A DNA stretch of 64,000 bases from Methanobacterium sp964452085 (GCA_964452085.1 CAYVKL010000005.1:62001-126000), one strand, 5' to 3'. Numbered from the stretch's first letter, positions 24,774 through 34,823 are shown. The notes: generated from the sequence alone by a model not told the origin. Made by a program: numbers and translations.

Positions 24774-25439
24774 ATGAATAAACAAACCATTGCTGTGGGA
24801 GCAATTGCATTTATCATGCTATTGGCTATTGCAATTAGCCTGGGGTTTCTCCAACCATCTAATATACCCCTTGATTCAGTAGAAGTGAAAGAATATCAGG
24901 GTGAAAAGCTCTCTTCTGTAAATGATTTCCGTGAAAATTCCATTAAAGGGACTCAAAATGTGGATATAACCAATTACCGCTTGGAAGTTACTGGTTTAGT
25001 TGCAAATCCCAAAAATTACACTTATGACCAGGTTAAAGGTTTTCAAAGTTATCAAAAAGTGGTTAAACTTGATTGTGTGGAAGGATGGAGTGTAAATATA
25101 CTCTGGCAGGGTGTGCTGGTTAAAGACATCCTAAATGAAGTTCAACCTTTACCCCAAGCCAATACCATTATATTTTATGCTGTTGACGGTTACTCCACCT
25201 CATTCCCTCTGGAATATATTCAAAAAAACCAGATTATGATGGCTTATAAAATGAACAACGCCACATTACCACCTGAAAGAGGATTTCCATTCCAACTAGT
25301 GGCTGAGAGCAAATGGGGATACAAATGGATCAAATGGATTAACAAAATTGAGCTTTCAGACAACCCTAACTACAAGGGTTACTGGGAAAGTAGAGGTTAT
25401 TCCAACCTAGGAAACCTAAATGAAAGCTTTTTGAAATAA
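24774..25439 (+). CDS. Membrane-anchored molybdopterin-dependent oxidoreductase (sulfite-oxidase fold)
   Basis: A protein of about 221 residues with an N-terminal hydrophobic anchor or signal (about residues 7-25), followed by the oxidoreductase molybdopterin domain. The molybdenum-ligating Cys lies in VKLDCVEGWSVNILWQGV; GYSTSFPLEYI and GFPFQLVAESKWGYKWIKWI are the usual cofactor-binding segments. The protein is truncated relative to sulfite oxidase and resembles the MsrP/YedY-like stand-alone fold. The substrate is unknown; reduction of sulfoxides is one option. ATG 24774 (AGGT upstream) is preferred to TTG 24759. The next gene encodes a small His-bearing membrane protein that may be its electron partner. 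Confidence 0.88.
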   Translation: MNKQTIAVGAIAFIMLLAIAISLGFLQPSNIPLDSVEVKEYQGEKLSSVNDFRENSIKGTQNVDITNYRLEVTGLVANPKNYTYDQVKGFQSYQKVVKLDCVEGWSVNILWQGVLVKDILNEVQPLPQANTIIFYAVDGYSTSFPLEYIQKNQIMMAYKMNNATLPPERGFPFQLVAESKWGYKWIKWINKIELSDNPNYKGYWESRGYSNLGNLNESFLK

Positions 25440-25482
25440 TGTATTCGTTTCAATAACTTAAATCAATATTAGAGGTTGAAAA

Positions 25483-25722
25483 ATGGACAGAAAAACCACC
25501 AAAAAAACTGTTCACATCATTCTCCTTATTATAATATTCTTAGTCATTATATCTGGACTGGGAATAAGCTATTATCAAACTATTGAAGGCGTAACTGGAG
25601 GTTTGCTGGATAAAACTCTTTCATTCCAGATTCACACCTTTATATTCTTGCCATTTCTTCTGGTACTCTTAATTCACCTGTTTTTTTCATGGTTATGGCC
25701 TAAAAAAGGACTCAACATATAA
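25483..25722 (+). CDS. Two-span membrane protein, possible haem-binding partner of the oxidoreductase
   Basis: A 79-residue protein with two hydrophobic spans (about residues 10-29 and 50-70). His residues sit in or near each span (TVHIILLI; FQIHTFIF and LLIHLFF), the arrangement seen in minimal cytochrome-b-like membrane subunits such as DUF4405-type proteins. It starts 43 bp after the molybdopterin protein, on the same strand, with GAGGTTGAAAA before the ATG. Haem binding is an inference, and would be surprising because Methanobacteriales are considered to lack cytochromes. It could equally be a plain membrane anchor. Confidence 0.7.
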   Translation: MDRKTTKKTVHIILLIIIFLVIISGLGISYYQTIEGVTGGLLDKTLSFQIHTFIFLPFLLVLLIHLFFSWLWPKKGLNI

Positions 25723-25942
25723 TGAAACCAAAAATTGATTATATTTTAAACATTTCCCAGCCATAAAAACATTTATAAACAAATTTATCTAATGGTAATA
25801 ATTAACTTTAAATTTGGTTAACAATTGACCTAATTTCAAGTTATACCCAATTTAATTTTATAACAGATCGCTATTATCATCCATTAATCCATAGAACAAT
25901 AAAAAGGATTTGAATAATTTTTTCTAATATTTGAGGATTTTC

Positions 25943-26713
25943 ATGAATTACAATAATATTTACGGCGCTAAAATTGTAGATTTAGCCCTTGAAATTGAAG
26001 ATCATCTTATTATATCCGATCTTCACTTGGGATACGAGGAGGCTCTTAATTTCCAGGGAATAATGATACCTAAATTTCAGTATCCTAAGATTATTAAGAG
26101 AATGGAAGAAATTCATTCAGTTAGTGATTGTTCTCAGATCATTATCAACGGAGATTTGAAACACGAATTCGGAAAAATAAGCCGCCAAGAATGGAAAGAA
26201 ACCATAAAATTCATTGATTATCTTAAAGATAGATTTGAAAAGATAATATTAATCAAAGGCAATCATGACCCATTAACACCAATAATCGCCAAAAAAACAG
26301 ATTTGGATGTATATCCCCAGTTTTCAACGGGTAATTTCATGGTAATGCATGGTGATAAAATTCCAAAAAAATGGGATGAAATTCACGAAGAAAACATTAT
26401 TATAGGGCACGAACACCCTTCAGTAGGAATTAGAAGTGGTGAAAGGATGGAAAAAGTTAAATGTTTCCTTGCCGGAAATTTTCGGGATAAAAAAATGATT
26501 GTTATGCCCTCTTTTAACTTCATAACTGAAGGATCAGATATTCTCCATGAAAAACCCCTGTCAACCTTCCTGAAAGAATCAAATGTGGGTGATATGGATG
26601 TTTTTGGGGTAGAAAATTTTGAAACCTTTTCTTTTGGGAAAATAAGTCATTTATTGAAAGTTCAACAGGAACATTACCATCATGATCCTCATTTTATAGA
26701 TTTTAAATCATGA
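25943..26713 (+). CDS. Metallophosphoesterase, Lhr-associated (COG1407 type)
   Basis: About 256 residues of calcineurin-like phosphoesterase. The metal ligands are visible in order: LIISDLHLGYEEAL, IINGDLKHEFG, IKGNHDPLT, VMHGDKIP and IIGHEHPSVG. This branch is very often encoded next to Lhr helicases in archaea and bacteria, as here (142 bp upstream of lhr), pointing to a shared nucleic-acid repair role as a nuclease or end-processing phosphatase. ATG 25943 follows GAGGATTTTC; the frame is open to TTG 25931, which lies within the ribosome binding site. Confidence 0.9.
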   Translation: MNYNNIYGAKIVDLALEIEDHLIISDLHLGYEEALNFQGIMIPKFQYPKIIKRMEEIHSVSDCSQIIINGDLKHEFGKISRQEWKETIKFIDYLKDRFEKIILIKGNHDPLTPIIAKKTDLDVYPQFSTGNFMVMHGDKIPKKWDEIHEENIIIGHEHPSVGIRSGERMEKVKCFLAGNFRDKKMIVMPSFNFITEGSDILHEKPLSTFLKESNVGDMDVFGVENFETFSFGKISHLLKVQQEHYHHDPHFIDFKS

Positions 26714-26854
26714 AAATTACTGCAAACTTTGAAATTGGTATAATAATCTTTGAAATAACCATCAGATTTGATAATCTTTAAAATAACCCCCATTCTAAAT
26801 AATCTTTTATACAAACACCATGCAGACAATCCTAAATAACCATCACTTGATAAA

Positions 26855-29434
26855 ATGATATCAAAACAGGACAAAAAATATTCTGATAAGGATATATTTA
26901 AAATACTACATCCTTGGGCCAGGGAATGGTTTCAGGGAAAGTTTAAAACCTTTTCTGAGGCTCAACGCCAGTCAATTGTGGACATTCATCAGGGAAAAAA
27001 TGTTCTGGTATCCTCACCCACCGGTTCTGGTAAAACACTCACTGCTTTTCTGTCCATTATCAGTGAACTCACCCGTCTAGCAGACCAGGAGATTTTAGAA
27101 GACCGTGTTTACTGTCTTTACATATCACCACTTAAAGCTCTGGATAATGATATTGAAAAGAACCTGGAAGAACCATTATCTGAAATTGAGAAGATTTCTG
27201 AGCGTGAACTGGGCATTCGCAAAGCCGTTCGTACTGGTGATACCAGCCAGTATGAAAGGTCGAAAATGCTTAAAAACCCACCCCATATTCTTATTACCAC
27301 ACCTGAATCTCTTTCAATTCTCCTCTGCGCCCCCAAATTCCGGGAAAAACTTTCAAAAGTCAGGTATGTGATTGTAGACGAAATACATTCCCTGGCCGAG
27401 AACAAACGTGGCGTGCACCTCAGTTTAAGTCTGGAAAGACTGGAACACTTAACTGGTGGATTTGTACGTATCGGCCTCAGTGCAACTGTCCATCCTCTGG
27501 AAAGGATGGCAGAGTTTCTGGTGGGCTACCATTATCATCAGCCAAGGGATTGTCTTATTGTAGATGTTAATTATCTTAAACAGCTGGACATGGAAGTTAT
27601 CTGTCCGGTTAAGGACATTATAGCTACGGATCCAGATGAAACCAATAAAGCAATGTATAAGATGCTTCATGATTTAATCCAGGAACATAAAACCACCCTA
27701 ATTTTCACCAACACCCGCAGTGGAACAGAAAGTGTTGTTTTCAACCTTAAAAAAAGGTATTCTGATAGTTATCATGACCAGAACATAATGGCCCACCACT
27801 CCAGTCTTTCCAGGGAGCTGCGTCTGGAAGCTGAAAACAAATTAAAGGAAGGAAAATTAAAAGTTGTAGTTTCCTCCACCAGTCTGGAGTTAGGGATTGA
27901 TATTGGTTACATCGACTTGGTAATTCTTGTATCCAGCCCTAAATCTGTTTCCAGAGCTCTTCAGAGGATTGGTCGAAGTGGTCACCAATTACATGAGAAG
28001 TCCAAAGGCAGGATGATAGTAGTTGACCGGGATGACCTGGTGGAATGTGCACTCATCCTTAAAAACGCCATGGAAGGGAAGATCGATGAAATACACATCC
28101 CTGAAAATTGTCTGGATGTTTTAAGCCAGCAAATCTATGGCATGGCAATTGAACAACGTTGGGACCTGGATGAAGCCCTCCAACTAATTCGTGGAAGTTA
28201 TCCCTACCGTGAGCTCACCCAAGAAGACTATAAGAGTGTTTTGAGTTACCTTGCAGGAGAGTACACCCGTCTGGAGGACCGTTACGTGTATGCCAAGATC
28301 TGGGTTGATTGGGATGAAAATCGCATGGGTCGAAGGGGAAAACTGGCCCGTATGCTGTACTCAACCAACATTGGAACCATACCAGACCGCAGTGCTGCAG
28401 TGGTGAAATGTGGTGGGGAAGTAGTAGGTCGCATAGAAGAGGATTTCATGGAAAAACTCAGGAAAGGAGATAGTTTCGTCCTGGGTGGTCGTATTTATAA
28501 ATTTAACTATGCCCGGGGGATGAGTGTCAACGTAAGCCCTGCTTCAGGCCCTCCCACCATACCCTCCTGGTTCTCAGAACAATTACCACTATCTTTTGAC
28601 CTGGCCATGGCTATCCAGAAATTTAGGGGGATCCTAGAATGGGAATTTAAAAAAGGCAGAAGTAAAGATGAAATTATTGAATTTATCCACAATTACCTTT
28701 ACCTTGACCATAATGCCGCTCACTCAATCTATCAGTACTTCAGGGAGCAATACCTATATGCTGTTATTCCTAACCTTAAAACACTCCTTGTCGAGTATTA
28801 CACTGGATTTGGTGGTCGTAAATTTGTAGTTTTCCATTCATTATTCGGTAGACGGGTTAATGATGCCCTCAGCCGTGCCCTTGCCTACGTAATAGCCCGA
28901 AGATACCGTCATGATGTTATGATCTCCATATCCGATAATGGATTTTACTTATCCAGTGAAGGTAAAATCGGCGGTCTGGAGGCATTCAGCGAACTCACCA
29001 CAGAAAACTTGGAAGAATTCCTCAAGGAAGCCATTGATAGAACTGAAACACTGGCAGGACGTTTCAGGCATTGTGCTGGAAGATCACTTATGATTTTAAG
29101 ACGTTACAAGGGTCAGGAGAAATCTGTGGGACGTCAGCAAGTTAAAGGAAAAATTTTGCTTAAATTCGTCAAAGAAATGGATCCTAATTTTTCAATCCTC
29201 AAGGAAGCACGTAGAGAAGTAATGGAAGACTTTATGGATGTTAATAATGCTAAAAAAGTATTGGAATTACTTGAAAACGAAAAAATGGAGATAAAACGAA
29301 TTGATACCAAAATACCCTCACCATTTGCATTTAACCTGGTTTCTCAAGGATATTTAGATGTTTTGAAGTACGAAGAAAGGATAGAATTTATTCGAAGGAT
29401 GCATCAGGCTATTATTAAAGAGATTGGTGAGTGA
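26855..29434 (+). CDS. lhr: ATP-dependent helicase Lhr (Lhr-core)
   Basis: An 859-residue superfamily 2 helicase. Motif I is SSPTGSGKT (residues 53-61), motif II VDEIH, motif III LSAT, and motif VI QRIGRSGHQ. The C-terminal half holds the winged-helix and Lhr-specific beta domain (RRGKLARMLYSTNIGTIPD, then FVLGGRIYKF). The length fits Lhr-core, without the long C-terminal extension of E. coli Lhr. It translocates 3' to 5' on single-stranded DNA and unwinds DNA-RNA hybrids in related systems. ATG 26855 has no good ribosome binding site, so it may be leaderless or start slightly differently. Confidence 0.95.
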   Translation: MISKQDKKYSDKDIFKILHPWAREWFQGKFKTFSEAQRQSIVDIHQGKNVLVSSPTGSGKTLTAFLSIISELTRLADQEILEDRVYCLYISPLKALDNDIEKNLEEPLSEIEKISERELGIRKAVRTGDTSQYERSKMLKNPPHILITTPESLSILLCAPKFREKLSKVRYVIVDEIHSLAENKRGVHLSLSLERLEHLTGGFVRIGLSATVHPLERMAEFLVGYHYHQPRDCLIVDVNYLKQLDMEVICPVKDIIATDPDETNKAMYKMLHDLIQEHKTTLIFTNTRSGTESVVFNLKKRYSDSYHDQNIMAHHSSLSRELRLEAENKLKEGKLKVVVSSTSLELGIDIGYIDLVILVSSPKSVSRALQRIGRSGHQLHEKSKGRMIVVDRDDLVECALILKNAMEGKIDEIHIPENCLDVLSQQIYGMAIEQRWDLDEALQLIRGSYPYRELTQEDYKSVLSYLAGEYTRLEDRYVYAKIWVDWDENRMGRRGKLARMLYSTNIGTIPDRSAAVVKCGGEVVGRIEEDFMEKLRKGDSFVLGGRIYKFNYARGMSVNVSPASGPPTIPSWFSEQLPLSFDLAMAIQKFRGILEWEFKKGRSKDEIIEFIHNYLYLDHNAAHSIYQYFREQYLYAVIPNLKTLLVEYYTGFGGRKFVVFHSLFGRRVNDALSRALAYVIARRYRHDVMISISDNGFYLSSEGKIGGLEAFSELTTENLEEFLKEAIDRTETLAGRFRHCAGRSLMILRRYKGQEKSVGRQQVKGKILLKFVKEMDPNFSILKEARREVMEDFMDVNNAKKVLELLENEKMEIKRIDTKIPSPFAFNLVSQGYLDVLKYEERIEFIRRMHQAIIKEIGE

Positions 29435-29667
29435 ATAATATTTAGGTTTAAGTTTGTTAAAGTTTTTTTAAGTACTTAAAAGACTATTTATGTGAAAATT
29501 TACACTAAAAAATAATAAAAATATTTCTTTTGGTGAGAATTAATATATCACAATCATTGGAATATTAATTTCATCAATACCACCAATAGAATCTATGTTA
29601 GTTGCAATATACTACTATCACCAATGAATTTATTTAATTACAAAATATAAAGAAAATAGGTGAATAA

Positions 29668-31020
29668 ATGGGTGAAAAAAACAGCCACAATACTAAAACT
29701 CGTTTCATACGTGTATTATGGTGTGATAACGCCAATATAATCCGGGCCAAAGCCATCCACGTAAATGACTTGAATATATCAGATTATGAGGATTCCCTAA
29801 AAAATTCTGACATCTCAGTAGGAATTTCCCGTGCCCAGCAAGGGGTCCCTGTGATGTATGATGGTGTGGTTGCTGGATCAGGATTGGACCCGGTAGGTGA
29901 AATAACCTTAAAAGGTGATCTTTCCACTTTAACCCCATTACCATATTCTCCAGGCCATGTTAGGGTTATGGGAGACATGATGGAAAATGGAAAAGTCTGG
30001 GGGAACTGTCCACGCGGATTCTTGAAAAGAATGATTTCCAATGCCCTTGATGAAGGTCTGGAAATTAAGGCTGCTTTTGAAAACGAATTTTACCTCCTTA
30101 AAAAAGATGGAGAGTTTAATCCTTATTTACCTTCTGATTTGACACCTTTTGCATCTACTTACTCCATGGATCTTAATCATCAAGTAATCAAAGATATGGT
30201 TGAATCTTTAATTGCCCAGAATATCAATGTTGAACAATATTATCCAGAGTCAGGTCCGGGTCAACATGAAATAACAATAAAATATTCAGATGCATTAAAA
30301 GCTGCAGACAACCAGATAACATTTAGAGAAACAGTTAAAGCAATAGCACATGAACATGGACTGCTAGCATCATTTTTACCTAAAATATTTCCAGACTCCG
30401 CTGGAAGTGGATGTCATATTCATTTCAGCCTATGGAAAAATGATGTGAACATTTTACAGGACTCAGATAAGGATTACAGCCTTTCAGAAACTGCACAAAA
30501 TTTTATAGCCGGGATTCTACACCATTTACCATCATTAATGGCTATCACCACCCCCATACCCCGATCTTATCGAAGAATACATCCCCAAATGTGGAGTGGG
30601 GCCTTTCAGTCATGGGGTTTTAATAATCGTGAGGCAGCCATTCGAATTATTAAAGAATACGACGGATCAATTAAACATTTTGAATTGAAAACAGTTGATG
30701 CATCATCAAATCCATATTTGGCCCTGGGAGCGATTATTGCCGCAGGTTTAGATGGTATAAAAGGAATGATGGAACTGCCCCTACCCATCCAAAAAGACCC
30801 TGCTACTTTATCATCAAGAGAAATGGATAAAATTGGAATCAAACCACTGCCCAGTAATTTACAAGAATCTATTAATAATTTGAAAGCAAATAAAACAATT
30901 TTAAAAGCTTTTGGACCTGAACTTTCACGTTCGTATTTAGCAGTTAAAGAAGAAGAATTGAACTTTATAGAAAAATTAGATGCTAAAAAAGAGATTAAAC
31001 TACTGGCAGATAAATATTAA
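29668..31020 (+). CDS. Glutamine-synthetase-fold ligase
   Basis: A 450-residue glutamine synthetase homologue: beta-grasp domain (residues about 10-105), then the catalytic barrel with metal-binding Glu residues in AAFENEFYLL and SGPGQHEITI, His in SGCHIHFSLWK, and the C-terminal HPQMWSGAFQSWGFNNREAAIRI...ELKTVDASSNPYLALGA. It lacks the adenylylated-Tyr region of typical GlnA and begins with an atypical FIRVLWCDNANIIRAKAI, so it more likely belongs to the GlnA-like group that ligates glutamate to other amines. Its substrate is unknown. ATG 29668 follows AGGTGAATAA. Confidence 0.87.
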   Translation: MGEKNSHNTKTRFIRVLWCDNANIIRAKAIHVNDLNISDYEDSLKNSDISVGISRAQQGVPVMYDGVVAGSGLDPVGEITLKGDLSTLTPLPYSPGHVRVMGDMMENGKVWGNCPRGFLKRMISNALDEGLEIKAAFENEFYLLKKDGEFNPYLPSDLTPFASTYSMDLNHQVIKDMVESLIAQNINVEQYYPESGPGQHEITIKYSDALKAADNQITFRETVKAIAHEHGLLASFLPKIFPDSAGSGCHIHFSLWKNDVNILQDSDKDYSLSETAQNFIAGILHHLPSLMAITTPIPRSYRRIHPQMWSGAFQSWGFNNREAAIRIIKEYDGSIKHFELKTVDASSNPYLALGAIIAAGLDGIKGMMELPLPIQKDPATLSSREMDKIGIKPLPSNLQESINNLKANKTILKAFGPELSRSYLAVKEEELNFIEKLDAKKEIKLLADKY

Positions 31021-31048
31021 AAAATTAATATTTAAAAAAGGCCAATTT

Positions 31049-31060
31049 CATTTTTTTTTT
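31049..31060 (+). terminator. T-tract terminator after the glutamine-synthetase-like gene
   Basis: An oligo-T run (ten T at 31051-31060) lies 30 bp after the stop of the upstream gene and has no strong hairpin, the usual archaeal intrinsic form. Confidence 0.45.
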
Positions 31061-31298
31061 AAGAAAAATATTTAATATTCCTTTCACATATTATAATATA
31101 GATTTGAAGTATTGATTTGGTGGGATGATTAGATTATTATACAATTAAACATCGACAAATCATAACTAACAATTAAATTTCGAAAGATACAGGAACCATT
31201 CTATTGCAAAGATGGCTTTCTATTCCATGGAAAGCTTCACATTTCATCTTCTGCCCATCGATTAATAATATTACTTGGCATGAAGGAGGTGAAAACGT

Positions 31299-32696
31299 AT
31301 GCAAAACAAACTCTTTAAAGGAACAGTTATTACTATTTTAATTACTCTTTTGGCCATTTTTGGAGCAAATGCTGTTTCAGCTGCTGACTGGTACGTAAAC
31401 CAGGATGGTTCACAGGATTTCACTTCTATCCAGGATGCTATCGATGATGTGTCGGTTGCAGATGGAGATAACATTTTCGTCCAGGAAGGTACAAATCCAG
31501 TTTATCTAGAGAATATAGACTTAACTAAAGAGCTTAACCTTCAGGCAGAAAGTTTAGCTGTTACCATAGATGGTTCTACTACCAGTGACACTCCCGTAGT
31601 CCGTATACCTAATGCAGGTTCTGGTACCACAATTGATGGTTTTTCCATTACAGGAGGTAATGGGGATGGGGGAGTAGGAATACAAATCAACAATGCAGAT
31701 AACTGTTTCATCATCAATAACAACATATATGGCAATGTACAGGGTATTCGCCTTAGAGGTACAGCTACTGAAAACACCATCAAAGATAACTCTATCAATG
31801 AAAACGACAGAAACGGTATCGTAGTAACAGGGGATTCTGAAGATAATCTGATTCAAGAGAACACCATTATGGAAAACGGAAGAAACGGTATTAAAGTTGA
31901 AGGAGATGCTGAGAATACTTTAATACAGGGCAACTCTATCGTAGGCAACGGTTATAATGGGATACTTGTCGATGAATCTTCTTATACCACAGATATAATG
32001 AGTAACACCATCCTTGACAACGGAAGAAACGGTATTATGGTCGGTGACAGTGCATGGGATGTTAATGCAAATTACAATAGAATCTACGGACACACCGATG
32101 CAACCTACTACGATGTCTATGTGGATGTATTACCTGATACTCAAGCCGAAATTATGGATGCCAGATACAACTGGTGGGGTTCAAATAGTGATCCAAGCCC
32201 ACAGATATATTCTGAAATCGAAGAAGGAGTTCTCTACAACCCCTGGTTGTACATGATCTTCACAGCCAATCCAACTACCATACCTGCTGGATCAACATCC
32301 ACCCTAACCGCCAGCTTCAACAACCTCTTCGACGGAACAACTGTAACACCATTTACTCCAACCGGTGCATATGACCATATCCCAGACGGCACTCCAGTAA
32401 CCTTTACCACAACTCTAGGAGCGGTTGGTAGTGACCTTATAACCACTCTTACTGCTAACGGTATTGCTACAGCAACCCTAACAGCAAATGAGGGGCCAGG
32501 TATTGCTTATTTGACAGCCTATCTGGACGCAATGGTTTTAAGCCCTTTAACTGCCACCGTAACCGTTACTGCAACATCAGTTAGTTCAGTATCTGCAAAA
32601 ACTGTGGGAATGCAGACCACGGGATCACCAATGATACCATTAATTCTGGCTTCATTGTTGATATTAAGTGGATTCTTCATACCCAGAAAAAAATAG
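31299..32696 (+). CDS. Secreted beta-helix surface protein with an LPxTG-like C-terminal signal
   Basis: 465 residues. Signal peptide (residues about 1-27, ending AVSAAD), then NosD-like parallel beta-helix repeats (about 30-270) whose turns read NxIxxNGxNGIxV, an RYNWWGSNSDPS motif, and a beta-sandwich (about 310-430; IPAGSTSTLTASFNN...GTPVTFTTTLGAVGS) of the Big_1/invasin kind. The C-terminus has MQTTGSP, a hydrophobic span and FIPRKK. That tripartite end is shared with both giant adhesins in this window and looks like a cell-wall sorting signal. Likely displayed on the cell surface. ATG 31299 follows AAGGAGGTGAAAACGT, a very strong site, so high expression is plausible. Confidence 0.88.
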   Translation: MQNKLFKGTVITILITLLAIFGANAVSAADWYVNQDGSQDFTSIQDAIDDVSVADGDNIFVQEGTNPVYLENIDLTKELNLQAESLAVTIDGSTTSDTPVVRIPNAGSGTTIDGFSITGGNGDGGVGIQINNADNCFIINNNIYGNVQGIRLRGTATENTIKDNSINENDRNGIVVTGDSEDNLIQENTIMENGRNGIKVEGDAENTLIQGNSIVGNGYNGILVDESSYTTDIMSNTILDNGRNGIMVGDSAWDVNANYNRIYGHTDATYYDVYVDVLPDTQAEIMDARYNWWGSNSDPSPQIYSEIEEGVLYNPWLYMIFTANPTTIPAGSTSTLTASFNNLFDGTTVTPFTPTGAYDHIPDGTPVTFTTTLGAVGSDLITTLTANGIATATLTANEGPGIAYLTAYLDAMVLSPLTATVTVTATSVSSVSAKTVGMQTTGSPMIPLILASLLILSGFFIPRKK

Positions 32697-32714
32697 ATCC
32701 AATTCTTTCCCCAA

Positions 32715-32735
32715 TTTCTTTTTTTTTATTTTAAT
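32715..32735 (+). terminator. T-rich terminator between convergent genes
   Basis: CCAATTTC followed by nine T, ATT and TTAATTG lies between the beta-helix gene (+) and the convergent gene at 32739 (-). The A/T-rich block could end the + transcript; no stable hairpin is seen. Confidence 0.4.
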
Positions 32736-32738
32736 TGA

Positions 32739-33509
32739 TTAACTAAGTGAGAATGCAGGTTCTTTGGAAACAGATATAATTATTTGTTGTGCAGATTCAA
32801 CTTCTTGTTTTGAACCACTAACTGCCAGCCAAATAGAACCTTCTGCCCCAACAACTCCCCCTGCAGCTACCATTTCTGCTTCAGCACCAGATAAATTGGA
32901 AATTGCTTCAATTTCTGTAAAAACCTCACCAACCACAGGCAATAAACGAGGCCCGTATGCACCGGGAGAGTTCAATTTAAGTGCCAGTTCATCCAAGTCA
33001 GTATTAACTCTTTTTTCCAGTCCAACCGGGAGAATTAGTCGTACACGACGACCCATAACTGCCTGGATTGATGCACCTATAGTTCCGCCCTGAGGGTGAC
33101 CTATATAAATAGCAGCTTTCATTCTAGGGACTTCAAGGGCATTTGCACCCTTAAAAATAATATCTCCCTGTTTTAAATTATCCACAACATCAAATATAGT
33201 TAAACCTTTCTTCCAAACGCCATTTACTATGACCACGTCCCCTGGAAATTCACTCTCATCATTTAAACGCCCATCTTCCTTTCGGGGTTGGGATGGAGGT
33301 AGTACAATGCCTCTGAAGAATCTTTTTCTGGAGAAACCATCGATTTGCCCTATTTTTGATAGAATCTCTTCAGCTAAATAACCATTAGTTGTTCCAGCAA
33401 TTATAACAACTGTCCCTGATTTAAGGGCTTCTTCAACAGGTGCATAATTGGCCAAAGCCTTGGCTATTAACCTTTTGCCTGCGGCAGGTGTGATTAGAAA
33501 TTGTTTCAT
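32739..33509 (-). CDS. Conserved archaeal protein of unknown function
   Basis: About 256 residues, soluble, and not a family I can name. Notable segments are an N-terminal TPAAGKRLIAKALA, VVIIAGTTNGYLAEEIL, a Pro-rich PPSQPRKEDGRLNDES loop, GDVVIVNGVWKKGLTIFDVVDNLKQGDIIFKGANALE, and a Gly-rich C-terminus (AAGGVVGAEGSIWLAVSGS). The alternating strands and Gly-rich turns suggest a Rossmann-like enzyme, possibly acting on a nucleotide. ATG 33509 follows AGGTGATC. It lies 101 bp downstream of hisG on the same strand and could be cotranscribed with it. Confidence 0.7.
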   Translation of the reverse strand: MKQFLITPAAGKRLIAKALANYAPVEEALKSGTVVIIAGTTNGYLAEEILSKIGQIDGFSRKRFFRGIVLPPSQPRKEDGRLNDESEFPGDVVIVNGVWKKGLTIFDVVDNLKQGDIIFKGANALEVPRMKAAIYIGHPQGGTIGASIQAVMGRRVRLILPVGLEKRVNTDLDELALKLNSPGAYGPRLLPVVGEVFTEIEAISNLSGAEAEMVAAGGVVGAEGSIWLAVSGSKQEVESAQQIIISVSKEPAFSLS

Positions 33510-33610
33510 ACTGATCACCTAATCAAATCATCCCATGAGATCATTAATAGATTTATATCATATCAAAAGCCCGTCAGGTAACTGATTTAGATACCATCAA
33601 GTGGATGCTG

Positions 33611-34600
33611 CTATTTAACATACTGTTTAACATCTTCCCGGACAATTGCAGAAGCTCCGAAGCTTTTTATTCCTTTTAACATTTCAGGAAACTTATTTTT
33701 TGGAATTAATACATTTATCTGTGAAAAACTGGTTCCTTTAACTGCGGTTGGTTCATCAGAGCAGTATTCATTGGATAGGAGAAAATCTTTAACATCATCC
33801 ATCCGGTGATTGGCAATGTTAAATTTCACATCGAAATACTTTCGGGCTTCAATGGCTCCAAATAATTGTTCAAATATAATTTTAGCTTTTTCTGCTTTTT
33901 CTGGTGTGCAGCTGGGGCCAGCATATAATCCTGCACTGGATTCCATTATGGTTTCCAGAATCTTTAGTCCTGCTTTTTTAAGGCTGCTCCCTGTTTGGGT
34001 GTTGTCAACTACCAGATCTGCGCCTTTGGCTATGTATACCTCTGTGGCACCATCAGAATTTATAACTTGGACCATTTCATTATCCCCATCCCAGAGACCT
34101 CTGATCTGGACCAGGGGTTTCTTGTCACCGAAAACTTCCTTGTAACCTTCATTGTCCATGAAAAATTGCCGAGTTAGGTTTGGATATTCAGTGAAACATA
34201 GTATGGGGTGTTTTCTGTCGTTATTTGCTTTGAAAAATTCTGTTAATGATTCGTAAGGGTCATCATTTGGTACTGCTACAATAAGTCTGGTTTGGCCGTA
34301 ATTCAAGTCACCTATTTTCTGGATTAATTCTTCTTCCAGATTTGCTGATTCTTCCCTTACCCAGTCTTCTCCTATTATTGCCAGATCCAGTATCTTTCGG
34401 TTAAGTTCCACTGGGGCACTTTGTGGGCGGGTGAGGAATCCTTTTATTTCAGGGTCATTAAGGATGGTAATTTCATTTTCTTCCTTTCCAGGTTCGTAAC
34501 CTCGAACCTCATAACCGGCATCAACGAATAATTGGTAAGTATTACCGCGGTTCACATTATTTAAACTCCCTTTTGGAAGGCCTAGTACTATTTTATCCAT
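33611..34600 (-). CDS. hisG: ATP phosphoribosyltransferase, long form
   Basis: HisG catalyses the first step of histidine synthesis, joining ATP and PRPP. The protein has 329 residues, longer than the roughly 290 usual for the long form. Recognisable are LGLPKGSL at the N-terminus, LDLAIIGEDWV, the PRPP-binding loop region (ADLVVDNTQTGSSLKKAGLKIL, matching the family's DxVxTGxTLxxxGL), and a C-terminal PII-like regulatory domain (FSQINVLIPKNKFPEMLKGIKSFGASAIVRE). The sequence is divergent, with inserts around residues 80-160, so a related phosphoribosyl transfer cannot be excluded. ATG 34600 follows GGAGTAATTAAT. Confidence 0.82.
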   Translation of the reverse strand: MDKIVLGLPKGSLNNVNRGNTYQLFVDAGYEVRGYEPGKEENEITILNDPEIKGFLTRPQSAPVELNRKILDLAIIGEDWVREESANLEEELIQKIGDLNYGQTRLIVAVPNDDPYESLTEFFKANNDRKHPILCFTEYPNLTRQFFMDNEGYKEVFGDKKPLVQIRGLWDGDNEMVQVINSDGATEVYIAKGADLVVDNTQTGSSLKKAGLKILETIMESSAGLYAGPSCTPEKAEKAKIIFEQLFGAIEARKYFDVKFNIANHRMDDVKDFLLSNEYCSDEPTAVKGTSFSQINVLIPKNKFPEMLKGIKSFGASAIVREDVKQYVK

Positions 34601-34823
34601 ATTAATTACTCCTATTCAATATTAATTACTTTTAAACCTTTTTAAACTTGAATTAGTCAACTTAAACTTAGTTTATAGTTTAACAAAAACGATCTAATAT
34701 AATTATTCTCTAATTTGTTTTTAGAAAATGGAATAATATGTTATTAAGCATTTAAAAATGGTTTTAGCATTTGAAACTAATTTTCAGGCATATATTCCTT
34801 AAAATATAGGAAAGTATCTGATA

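Noticed and set aside
31215..31235. GCTTTC/GAAAGC hairpin before the beta-helix surface protein
   Set aside because: Only six pairs with a nine-base loop in an AT-rich leader; too weak to call a regulator.
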